In this document: in pieces, positions 37,436-48,270 of the stretch
Numbering within the stretch: position 1 is the first letter of the stretch
How the letters are laid out: each line of letters starts with the position of its first letter
Source of the DNA: Symsagittifera roscoffensis
Lineage: Eukaryota; Xenacoelomorpha; Acoela; Convolutidae
NCBI RefSeq assembly: GCF_963678635.1
Contig: NC_087062.1
Coordinates: forward strand, 32,587,651 to 32,647,650
Length of the DNA stretch: 60,000 nucleotides
Direction of reading: 5' to 3'
Translations under genes and position numbers: made by a program
The notes under the pieces: generated by a model
Database searches by the model: none
Told to the model about the DNA's origin: nothing
Seen by the model: only the letters and a program-made list of their open reading frames with translations

Positions 37436-38298
37436 AGAAGGATTTGGCAGTTCTCGAGTTCTCAAGTTGGGCAGAACGGGTATCGTTAAAACTCATACTA
37501 CATTATAGGAAATAAGTGTAAAATTGGATAAGCGATTTCCCCCGGTTTTGAGAAACGTTTTTACTTGAGCAGGCCTGGAGACAGGTCTACAGTTTTCTCT
37601 TGAGAGGTTTAGCACCCGGCGCTTAAGGTAATTTTAGGCTTAAGAAGGGGGCTAAAAAGGGGGGAGGTTAGAAGGGGGGCTGGTTAAGTTAGAGGTTGGC
37701 GGTTGTAAATTGTAAAAAGGGGAGAAATTAGAGTAACTAATTGGTCGACATCGTTGATTTAGTTACATTAGTCATTTACACGCGTTGGTCATAGGAAACG
37801 GATATCCAAAATTGGAATTAGGTTAAGGTAGGTACCCTGGTCGGATCGGTAGGGGGAAACGGACATAGACAGTTTTTGTGATACCCCATAAGATCGCTAG
37901 CAGGGGGGAAGGAAACGCGTGGCAATTAGGTACCAGACATTTTTTCGATAGAAGGTAGACATTTGTCACCTTTGAATTTTAGGTGGGCTCATCTTTCCGT
38001 TTTTATTACTTTTTCTGGATTGGATTTTTGTTGCATTTTGGGGTGGATTTGTGTTTAGTTTGTATACGAACAGGTGATCACAAGATACCTGCGCATAGGT
38101 TTTGGTCTCAAGTTGCTTGGAACATTGAAATAGAGGTAACTAAAAAGAAATAAGAAAAAAGGGAGGTCAGCATTTGGCTTTTAAGAGAGGGTTTTTGGGG
38201 AAATTTTACTAGAGCTTGAGTGGTGGTACAAGGTACAGTGAATCAAGAAGTCCCCATAACAAAGAAGAGAGAAGCCCCACCGCTCAGACACTTGTCAA

Positions 38299-38990
38299 CA
38301 GCCTTGGGACAGTGCCAAAGAAGTCCTGGGACAGTGTTGGACCAGAACAGTCTTGATACAGTCTTGGGACAGTGGTCTTGGGACAGTGGGCTTGGGACAG
38401 GGTCTTGGGACAGTGGTCTTGGGACAGGGTCTTGGGACAGTGGTCTTGGGACAGTGGTCTTGGGACAGTGGTCTTGGGACAGTGGTCTTGGGACAGTGGT
38501 CTTGGGACAGTGGTCTTGGGACAGTGGTCTTGGGACAGTGGTCTTGGGACAGTGGTCTTGGGACAAGGGTCTTGGGACAGTGGTCTTGGGACAAGGGTCT
38601 TAGGACAGGGTCTGGGGATAGGGTCTTGGGACAAGGGTCTTGGGACAGTGGTCTTGGGACAGTAGTCTTGGGACACTAGCCTTGGGATAGTAGTCTTGGG
38701 ACAGTAGTCTTGGGACACTAGCCTTGGGACAGTAGTCTTGGGACACTAGCCTTGGGACACTAGCCTTGGACAGTAGTCTTGGGACACTAGCCTTGGGACA
38801 GTAGTCTTGGGACACTAGCCTTGGGACACTAGCCTTGGGACAGTAGTCCTGGGACACTAGCCTTGGGACAGTAGTCTTGGGACACTAGCCTTGGGACACT
38901 AGCCTTGGGACAGTTGTCTTGGGACACTAGCCTTGGGACACTAGCCTTGGGACACTATTCTCAGGTCAGGGGTCTTGGGACACTGACGGA
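38299..38990 (+). repeat. 14-bp minisatellite in the leader of element B
   Basis: About 45-50 copies of a 14-bp unit. The first half is GGTCTTGGGACAGT; the second half alternates with AGCCTTGGGACACT. The unit TTGGGAC core is shared with the array in A. Because 14 is not a multiple of three and the unit has no stop in several frames, both strands look open. Confidence 0.95.
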
Positions 38991-39253
38991 GTACTGGGAC
39001 ATTACCGAACAGTCTTGGGACAGTAAAAGGAAGCCTGGGACGGTACGAAGAAGAGTAGGGGCGGTAATTGGAAGTCTAAGGACAGTATAAAAATTGAAGT
39101 AAAATTACAACTGGAATTTTAGAGAACTGGAACAAGGTTTTTATCACGTTGTGTATTTTCTTTTAAGAATTTGTTTCCACAAAATTTTTTATTCTTAGAA
39201 TAGAATTATATATAAAATAATATTGTAAATAAGAGCAATTGTAAATAGAAATA

Positions 39254-42010
39254 ATGAGACGGAGTAGGGTACCGGTGCTTGAAAAAAGGTCAAGTGGATC
39301 AAACACGAAATATAACTCGTCGCTGCGTGGAACGACATCAAGGGGCCCAGGCAAAACAAAAAATAACTTTTCAGTTAGCATGGTCAGCACGAGAAGTGGC
39401 GCCGAGAGCAAGACGCGAGAAGATGCGAGGGAAAAAGAGGTGGAGCCTACAATCGAAATCGACCTAGAGACACCAGACCAGAGCGTAGATGAACTGGAGA
39501 AAAAGACGACGGAGTCAACTCCAATGCCCAATGCAGAAGAACCAAACCCGAAACCCATAGAGTTCTCACCAATAGACGATGTGGAAGATGCAATAGGCAA
39601 CACCGAAGAAACGGTGAAAGAAGACTCTCAAGTAAAAAAGACATCTTTTACAGAAAGGTTGGCGATGATGGTCGGAATAAAAACGAAAGAGAACGTGACT
39701 GAAGAACCAAAAGCTGAAAGAGCACGAACATTTGGGACAGTGAGCACGAAGACGACAGAAGCCAATCCGAGAGAGGAACAAACTAAAGCAGAAGCAACGG
39801 CCGAAGAAAGACCAACGGCTGACCATGAAGAGGCTACTCTTGAGCTAGGTGACTTGATGGCAAAACTGAATCAGATCGACAAAAAGCTGAAGCACAGCGA
39901 AGAGGACAGAGAAGTGATAAGAAAAGAATTAAGATACAACAAACACGAGTATCTGGATAGTTATTTTAACCTGGCTAAGGCAACAGACGAGAGACTCAAG
40001 GAGATGACAGATAAGGTAGAAGCCACCAATAAAGAACGAGAAGGGAACATCAAAAAAAATTTGCAACAGTTGAAAAACCGATATGATGATGTCAACAGCC
40101 AAATAGGTAGCCTGGAAGAGAGGCTGGACACAATGAGCAAGAATCAGGCCGAAAGTTCAGGTGCGATACAGACGAAATTGGATGCAATCTTGAGAAATTC
40201 TACCTCACAAGAAAGACCGGCAGCGGTTCGCACGCAAGGCACCAGAGTTGACTTTGTGGAACCACAAAGGGGCAAACGGCAATCGACACCGTTGCCCTTA
40301 ACCCGGAATACGGTGAGCATAGCACCAACGGCTGATAAAACAATCATGAAAAGTGGGAATTCAAACACAACGAGTGGTCCGGGGGACTCAACAGCTAGCA
40401 GCAACGCAGGTCCGGATGCCATGACATGGGCAAGCACTTGGGAGATGATGAACAGGACTCTAGAGGCCTTCGCCACGAGGAACACTAACTCGAGCGATAG
40501 GAGAGACGGAAAATCAAGGAAAACTTTCAAGAAGCCAAAAGAATTCAAAGACGACTCAGATGGATGCATTGACACGTGGGTGGAAGTGATGAGATTACAT
40601 CTAGAACAAGATAACTTAAATGATGAAAGGCAAGCGTGCACAGCCATACTCAGTAACCTGGAAGGCACGGCATTGAAATGCGTGGTTGCAAAGAAAGAAG
40701 AAGAACGCGATACCGCGGACAAGATCTTCGAGATATTGCTGAATCGATTCGGGTCAGGCATGAAGGGTCACCAAGCGATGATGCGATTTGAAAAGAGAAG
40801 GCAGAGGGACGACGAGTCAATAGATCGGTTCCTAGATGATCTCGAGAGCTTGAGAAGAAGGAGTGACCCAGAGGAGTCGACAAACAGAAGAAACTTTAGC
40901 ATTGCCTCGAAGTTTATTGATGGGGTAAAAAGTGACGACTTAAGGACAATGTTATCAACATACTACACATTGTCGAAAGACAGCGCACCAACCCCAGAAG
41001 AAATGAGACAGAAATCAAGGGAATACATGCTGATGAAACCCAAGAAATACTCATATACAGAAAACAGGAACACGCAAGGGGGAAGTCAACCCCAGAGGTC
41101 GTCATGGTACAAGCCTAGAGATGACATGGACAAGCGCAGATCATGCGCGAACTGCGGGTCGGCGGATCACCACGTGGCTGACTGCACAACATACAAACAA
41201 GGCATGAAGAGTCTAGGATATGCACCAGATGAGGAGGACATGAGCCAGATGGAGGAACACGAGTACTATAGTGGCTTAATCATCAAGATAGGCGCAAGAT
41301 GCTTCTTCTGTAACCAGGAGGGGCACTTCAGAATGGATTGTCCCTTGTTCTGGGAAGCGGTCAAGGACCAGAGTCACCCCAAACATAAGTTGGCATTAGC
41401 GGCAGTGCAGAATCAGCGGAATAGACAAAACGAGTTTGAATCTAGGAACTTAGGAGCACCAAGCACGGAATTGCCGACGAAAACAGTGAAAGCTGTAACA
41501 CATGTTAATGGTGCGATAGAGTCCGCGGCTGGGAACTCGCTAGAGATAAACTATGAGAAAGCGGCGACGGAAGCAATTGCTAAAGTAAAACAGGATCTGG
41601 CTGCGAAAGAAATAGAGCAACGACTAAAGCTGGAGATCGAAAGACAGAATTTCAACGAAGCATTAACCGGATCGAACCAAACACCAGAGGCTGTACCGGG
41701 CTCAACAAAGACGGCGAATTGTAACACTGTAAAAATGGTGACGGGAAAGCCATTCGGCATATCGAAAATTGGGGCTAGAATAATGTCGATAATCACAGTG
41801 GGCGGCCACGAGGTAACCAGAAACTTGAGCGAACCGAGCGACCAGACGATAATGCACATTGACGTGTACGCAGATTACTTGAGCTGTATAAGCCCACAAA
41901 CGACTTCTAGAGCCTTGAGAGCACTACTCATGAGAGGGGGCAGCAAGTCGGTACGTGTTGATAGCAGATATACTGAAGCTTATGGTCCACACGAGGTGAT
42001 GCTAAAATAG
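39254..42010 (+). pseudogene. gag: Element B gag and start of pol
   Basis: One frame of 918 residues from ATG at 39254 (MRRSRVPVLEKRS). N-terminal 330 residues are charged and partly coiled coil; a capsid-like region follows (GCIDTWVEVMRLHLEQ, about residue 437); two complete CCHC zinc knuckles are encoded at 41144-41185 (CANCGSADHHVADC) and 41300-41341 (CFFCNQEGHFRMDC). The frame then runs on toward the protease without a gag stop, so Gag and Pol seem to be one polyprotein. It stops early at 42010 because one base is missing near 42006 compared with A, where the same segment reads through. Confidence 0.9.
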
Positions 42011-45000
42011 ATGGGATTAACATCTATACCAAGACGATGATAACATGTGACGAAGACCTAATTGGACAAATCTACGTAGGGAAAGAAGAATTGAAAGTGA
42101 GATCGATTGGACACTGCGCCATGCTTGAAGAAGATGCAATGCACATCGGGACGGAGGCAGATGTGACAGGGCACGTGCTAGATATAAGTGGCAAAAAGAC
42201 TCAGTTGCGAGGGTTGCTTGACACGGGAGCAGTCTTGAGCGTCATACCAATCGAAACTTGGGAGAGGATGGGCTTTGACAAAGGCGACTTGATAGACTCG
42301 AGAATACGGCTGTCGGCTGCAAACAAAGGGGCCCTTCGGGTGCTGGGCAGGACGCCAATAATAGCCCTCAATTTGGGGGAACGTAACCTGTGGATGAGCT
42401 TTATCGTGGTAGAAAACCTAGATGAATCTGACCAATTTATTTTGGGCAGAGACTTCATCAGGAATTTCGACGTAACGATTGATCTAAATAACGCAATGTT
42501 CAGGATACGGAACCCGGATAGGAGGTACGCAATCAAACCGGTAAATTTAATAATGGCAAATGAAAACAAAGCACCGGTATTCTTGAGTAGGAGGGTGAGG
42601 CTAAAAGCTAATGAAGCGGCAATCGTAAGTTTGAGGATGAAAAATTACAATGAACTAAGTGACAACAAGCAAGTGTGCATAGTTCCGAATCCTAATAGTC
42701 AAAGTGCTGCTGTTTTCGGAAGATCATTTTCGATAACGAAGAGCGGCCTCTGCGTCAGTGTCTTGTTGAATACCCTTGATATACCGATCACGATACAGAG
42801 AGGGAGGAAACTGGGATATGCTTTACCGGTTAAAACTCGATATGAAACAATTGAGAACTCAAAACAAAATGAAGTTGTTGATTGTCCCAATCACAGGGAC
42901 AAAATTTGTATCTTGAGACGATTGCAGAAAATAAAAGATTCTTCAGGTCTTATTAAATCACTTAAGTCAGAAACGGATGATGGTCTTTCGAGCTGTTCGA
43001 ACTTTCCAGAGCGACCCACACTAGATGAAATGCAAAATGAAAAACCGGTCCTGCCGGAGATTGAACATTTGAGGGGCAAACTGAAAGATAAACAGCTCGA
43101 AGCCATCAAGGACGTACTAGAGCGGAACGAGGAAGTTTTTTCGAGGCATAAGGCGGATATCGGGTGTTGTAATTTCGTTGAGCATGAAATAGAACTTGAG
43201 GAAAACGCGCTACCACACAGGGAGGGGGCGAGGCGCATGACCCCACACAAATCGGACGCGTGTAGAAAAGAGATCGAGACGTTACTAGAGTATGACATGA
43301 TAGAACCATCCAAGTCACCGTGGGCGTGTGGAGTAGTGATGGCCAAAAAGAAAGGCGACCAGTTGAGGTTCTGTTGTGACTTTCGATACCTGAACTCCGT
43401 CACGGTGAAGGATGCCTATCCCATACCTAGGATTGATGAGAGCCTCTCGAAATTAGGTGATGCAAAATTTTTTACGACTCTTGATTTAGGCTCGGCCTTT
43501 TGGCAAGTACCACTAAGGAAGCAGGACAGGGACAAGACAGGGTTTGCCTGCGAGTTGGGTCTGTTTCAATGGAAACGGATGCCGTTTGGACTTTGCAATG
43601 CCACAGCCACGTTTCAGCGGTTGATGGCACACGCGCTGATAGGCGTAACGAAGAAGTATGGCAACCTGGTAATGTGCTACGTGGATGACGTGGTAATAGC
43701 GACGCCAACACTGGAAGACCACATTGAGAGACTAGACGAAGTGTTTGCATGCATGAAGAGGTCGGGGCTAAAGTGTAAACCATCAAAGTGCGAGATACTC
43801 AAGGACTCAATAAAATACTTGGGCAGGATGGTAGACAAGCACGGCATCAGACCTGATACGGACGCCGTGGAAGCAGTCCTGACCTGGAAATCACCGAAGA
43901 CAGAGCACCAGTTGATGAGCTTCCTGGGTTTCGCTAACTATTATAGAGAGTTCATCAAAGGCTATGCAGACAAGGTATACCCGATGCAACAATTAATGAG
44001 ACACAAGGGCAACAAGTTCACGTGGAACAACGCAGCAGAAGAGTCATTCCAGAGGATAAAGAAAGAGCTATGTGAGGCACCAGTACTGGGTATGCCGACT
44101 GAGAAAGGGATGTACGTGCTGGACACGGATGCGTCGGTAGTCGCGATTTCTGGGATTCTCCACCAAGAACAAGAATGGAATGGGAAGACAGTCTTGAGAC
44201 CAATAGCGTACGGGAGCAAAGTCCTGAGTGACACGGAAATGAAGTACGGAGCACCGAAAGCTGAGATGTTCGCGGTGGTTACCTTTGTCGAGAAATACAG
44301 GGCATACCTGGGCAGTGAGCCATTAAAGTTGCGAGTCGACAACAGAGCACTGAGCTGGCTGAAAACGTACTCAATGGACCAAAGTTACATTGGGAGGTGG
44401 ATAGTTCGCCTGGACGGATACAACATGATAATTGAGCATAGAACGCGAGATAAACATCAGAATGCCGACAGCTTGAGTAAGAAGACGGAGTTCTATGAGA
44501 GACAAGAGCAAAGAGAAGCAGACAGACCTGAAATCAAAGATGGCTTCTCATTCATGGACAAGGAAACGTACGACAGTCTTCCACTCACGAGATGGCTAGA
44601 CAAGTCAGGCAAACCGATAGAAGATCATCCTGAATTGCCTAAAGAGCCTCCAGAGAAGACCATCTTAAGGAAGAGCAAGAGGATTCCGCTTGAGATTATA
44701 CTCAAGTCGAAGATCGTGAAGGAGACGCTCAAGGCAAAAGGCTATGATCTTAACCAGGTGGAAGCAGGAACTGCACAGATAGATGATGACTTAATGAGGT
44801 TGCTCGAGAAACTATCAGATGATAAGCCCGTGATCCAGGAGAAGGGTCAAGAGAAACCGGAATTCACTATACTTCGGAGAAAAGAGACAGTGAACGATAC
44901 TGACTCATCAAGAGGAAGCGTCACTGACAGCAAAGATGTCGTGCGGTCACTAGTTGACAAAATCCCCGAAGACATTCTGGAGCAGACCAAGGTTAGGAAA

Positions 45001-45050
45001 AAGAAAGTGACCTTCAAGGAAGATACTGAACACCTGGGACTAGGTCAAGA

Positions 45051-45061
45051 GTCCGGGGAGT
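45051..45061 (+). promoter_or_regulatory. Internal copy of the polypurine-tract 11-mer (1)
   Basis: GTCCGGGGAGT, identical to the string before the 3' LTR, here in the RNase H-integrase linker and read as ESGE. A second, 10-base copy is at 45102-45111 (LSGE). A has ACTCCCCGGAC at 17661-17671 and a 10-base form at 17716-17725; C has the 11-mer at 26947-26957. Confidence 0.55.
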
Positions 45062-47154
45062 GTTCCAGGTTCACGGAAGAAGGAACCGGAGAAGGAAAAT
45101 TGTCCGGGGAGCGTGAAGGATGGGATGAAGACTCGGATGAGTGCAGCGAAAACCAAGACAGTCTGTGCATGATACTGGCGGAAGAGAAGACAAGGCACCA
45201 CGACAGGGAGTTACAGACGGATCCATCTTCAGGAACATACAACATGGACATACAGGAGATGCGAGGTGGTGAGGAACTTGAGAAAATTGCGGTCGCGAGG
45301 AAACCATTCAGGGAACTATCATGCAACTCAAACATCAGAACGAATCTGGTGCCAGAAGATGATATGAAAATCGTGAAAAGGATGATATGCGTGAAACTGA
45401 GTGATGACATCCACAACCCTGGTGAGATGAATGGACAGATCATGGCGCTAAAGGAGCATGTCAAGGCAAGATATAGGCTGTCAGACCTAATAAGAGCCCA
45501 GAAGAATGACAAAATGACAAGTAACCTCTCCAAATGGATCCAGTCGGGGGTCAAGGAGAAGGGGGAACTTGAGGAAGACAGCTACAAGATCTTGAGCCAG
45601 TTCTACAAAGAAAAGAAAGACTTACTTTATCACACAGCTGATGGAGTGGTAGCGTGCAAGAGGAGAGATGAGGAAAAGATATTACACAAACACAACCTCA
45701 TCATACTACCACAATTGTACCAGACAGAGGTGCTTTTCAGATCACACGACCAGATGGGCCACCAGGGGATAGACAAAGTACAACAAAGGATACTTCACGG
45801 GTTTGATTGGCCAGGAATGACTTTCCAGTCGGACAACGGCAAAGCTTTTGTGGGGGACTTGACAAAAGAATTGATGAAGAGATCGCACATTGCTCAAGCA
45901 CACTCTACGACCTATCATCCGCAGACCAATGGGTTGGTAGAGAGACAAAACAGGACACTGGTCAACATGTTAAGGGTGTACTGCTCAAGATACATGACGG
46001 ACTGGGACAAATACCTGCCACAGGTAGTAGGAGCCTACAACAGTACACAGCACTCAACTACGGGCATCAGTCCTTTCATGATGTTGACGGGCAGGGAGAG
46101 AGCAATGCCTCTGACATTCTTTTACCCGGAATACGAGGGGAAAAGGACGTCGCCTCAGGCATACGTGAAAGAAGCGATCAAAAGACAACAGGAGTTGAAC
46201 GAGCTATGCAGGAGGAACACGGCGCAAGCGCAAATGAGGCAACGCAGAAAATACGACGAAAAAATATTAAGAGCAAAACCATATGAAGTGGGCCAATACG
46301 TGTGGGTCTTCCAAAATGTAATACCGCCCAAGGGAACAAAGAAACTACTCAAGAAGTGGAGGGGACCATTCATGATAACGGAGGTTCATCAACAAGGACG
46401 GTTCTATCGCTTGAGTACTGGGCGAGCGGCACATTATGAAAATCTGAAGCCTCACGTCCCGTCCCCAGAGGATTGGTGCATACCGAAGGACATGGAGGGT
46501 CTTGAGTACCTGGTGGTAGAGCCAGCGTGTGAAGTGAATGAGAAAGGTACTCGAGAGAACAATTATGGTAATGAGAACTTGAGTTTGGACGACAATGAAA
46601 AGATAGGAGTGGGGTCTGATGCAGGATCATTTGTAGAAGAAGACTGGAACGACCCGGAGCAAGACGAGGTGCCGAAGTGGATGGAGCCGGATCGACCAAC
46701 ACCACCGGAAACCAGGACTGGCAATCGTAAACGCACCGGCATGAGGTACAACAGGTACGGGGATGACTTCTTGATCGATAAGATACAGCCAGACAATTTG
46801 GGCGAGGAATTACTGAAGGCAGGCGAATTGGAAGCCGGAGAGGAATGGCAGGTCATTAATGATGGTGGTCATTATCCGCAGGATGATTATTCGACGCCAG
46901 AAGAAGAAACGGATCTCGAACAGAGTGAGATAGAGAGGAGGGAGAACACGAACTTGAGGATTCTAGAGTGGATGCGTGATGTCAAAGACGAGAGCCGCGA
47001 AGGACAAAGCATTCAGCAAGTCGATGTATCAGCAGCAAATTACATGAAGACAGAGGACCCTCTTTTCGGATGGACGGCAACAGACAGGCCACTGGACATT
47101 CCTCAGGACAATTCAGACCCGACAACATCGACGGGGACGTCGATAAATATTTTT

Positions 47155-47165
47155 GTCCGGGGAGT
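47155..47165 (+). promoter_or_regulatory. Internal copy of the polypurine-tract 11-mer (2), upstream of the macro-like domain
   Basis: GTCCGGGGAGT again, here in another codon phase (read as VRGV). Equivalent sites: 29397-29407 in C, and 13704-13714 and 15353-15363 on the minus strand in A. About 40 bases around it are also conserved between B and C at nucleotide level. May act as a second plus-strand primer. Confidence 0.55.
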
Positions 47166-47769
47166 GGGGGTAGGACTTACCCACACCGAAAATTTGATGA
47201 TAAAGAAGCTCAAGGAAGTGAGAGAAACGAGCGAATTGGAACTGGAGGAAGAAGAGCCAGAGCCTACTATAGGTCGGAATTTCAAAACGAAATTCGAAAT
47301 ACCCAATGAATACTCGGAGAACATCATGATAACGGATAGCGACTTCATCCTGTCAAACAGGACCAGCGCGATCTGCATCACGGCGGACATGAGTTTCAAA
47401 TCAAGATTGGAAGCTGACTTCAAAAGAGAGTACCAGAATGTAGAGTTTCTGTTCAGACAGAGACCAGGACTGGGAGGGATGGCAGCGCTTCCACCGTCAG
47501 TGGCACAAGTCCCGGGCAAATATCTGTGCTTCCTAGTAACGAGGGTCAATGACAGGAACACAATCGATCCCGAACACGTGATATTGGCACTAACAAGATT
47601 ACGAGACTTCGTGATTGAAAGAGGGATAACAGAGGTCTCAATGCCGGTGTATGACCCAAACAGGGGCAAACTGAGCCCGAGGGAATTGTACGCTATCCTA
47701 CATGTGGTCTTTGCAGAAACTGAGATAATGGTGTATCTTCATAAGAAGTACTACTTGAGCATCGCCTGA

Positions 47770-48270
47770 GTCGGGTACATGGGGGTATCGAGTCGGGTGT
47801 GAGGGAGTAGTCTTGAGTTAGGTACTGGGGTGCGGCGCAGGTAAAGGGATCTTAAGATATGATTGGCATGACAATTGAATTTTAAAAAAGAGTTAACGGT
47901 GCTAAAACATAAAATGAATCTGCATGCTTTTAAGGAAATTCCAATTGAATTGTTTTAAGTGATGTGAGAATGATAAGATTTTAACCATACTGGTGAAAAG
48001 GGGGGCTCTAGGTTAGGAATATGACATGTGAGGTTTTAATATGCTTTCTGTTTTCAGATCAAGTTTGAAAAACAAAGTTGAAAATCCAACTATACTCGAA
48101 GCGAGAAACAGAAAGGGAAATCTTGATTGAACTCGCGATAATCTGCACCTACAGCAAGTATTTGCAAGGGAACATTTCTAGAAAATTCTTGAGCTGTGTA
48201 ATACTTAAGTCGGTTGGGTAATTCTTGAGCTGGTCAACACATACCTATATACATCCCGAAGTCACGAAGA
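47770..48270 (+). other. Spacer between gag-pol and ORF2 (element B)
   Basis: Noncoding. TTTTCAG at 48051-48057 after a pyrimidine-rich run looks like a 3' splice site, 214 nt before the ORF2 ATG, and is also present in A. ATTCTTGAGCTG-like repeats lie at 48183-48236, a weaker form of the 20-bp repeats in A. Confidence 0.65.

Larger units (their letters stand above)
36774..39253 (+). other. Element B 5' leader (2.5 kb)
   Basis: Noncoding, homologous to the leader of A. Contains the primer-binding site, a 70-bp repeat, G-rich runs (near 37640-37680 and 37850-37915) and the 14-bp minisatellite. The apparent 100-140-residue frames over the minisatellite on both strands are repeat artefacts. Confidence 0.8.
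42011..47769 (+). pseudogene. pol: Element B pol: protease, RT, RNase H, truncated integrase, macro-like domain
   Basis: A single open frame of about 1,910 codons once past the frameshift. Protease DTG at 42220-42228; RT with WQVPL near 43501 and YVDD at 43678-43689; RNase H with VLDTDAS near 44117 and RVDNRALSWL near 44335; linker; integrase zinc-region histidines near 45745; then a jump at 45815-45819 from WPG straight to MTFQSDNG. About 96 residues present in A and C, with both zinc cysteines and the first catalytic Asp, are missing, so this integrase cannot be active. The GPF end (KWRGPFMITEV) is near 46355. An acidic tail of about 270 residues leads to a macro-like domain (about 47325-47766) related to the TARG1 type: ICITADMSFK, CFLVTRVNDR, LRDFVIERGITEVSMPVYD. 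Confidence 0.93.

Noticed and set aside
38243-38857. Similar repetitive frames on both strands in the B leader
   Set aside because: Same minisatellite artefact.
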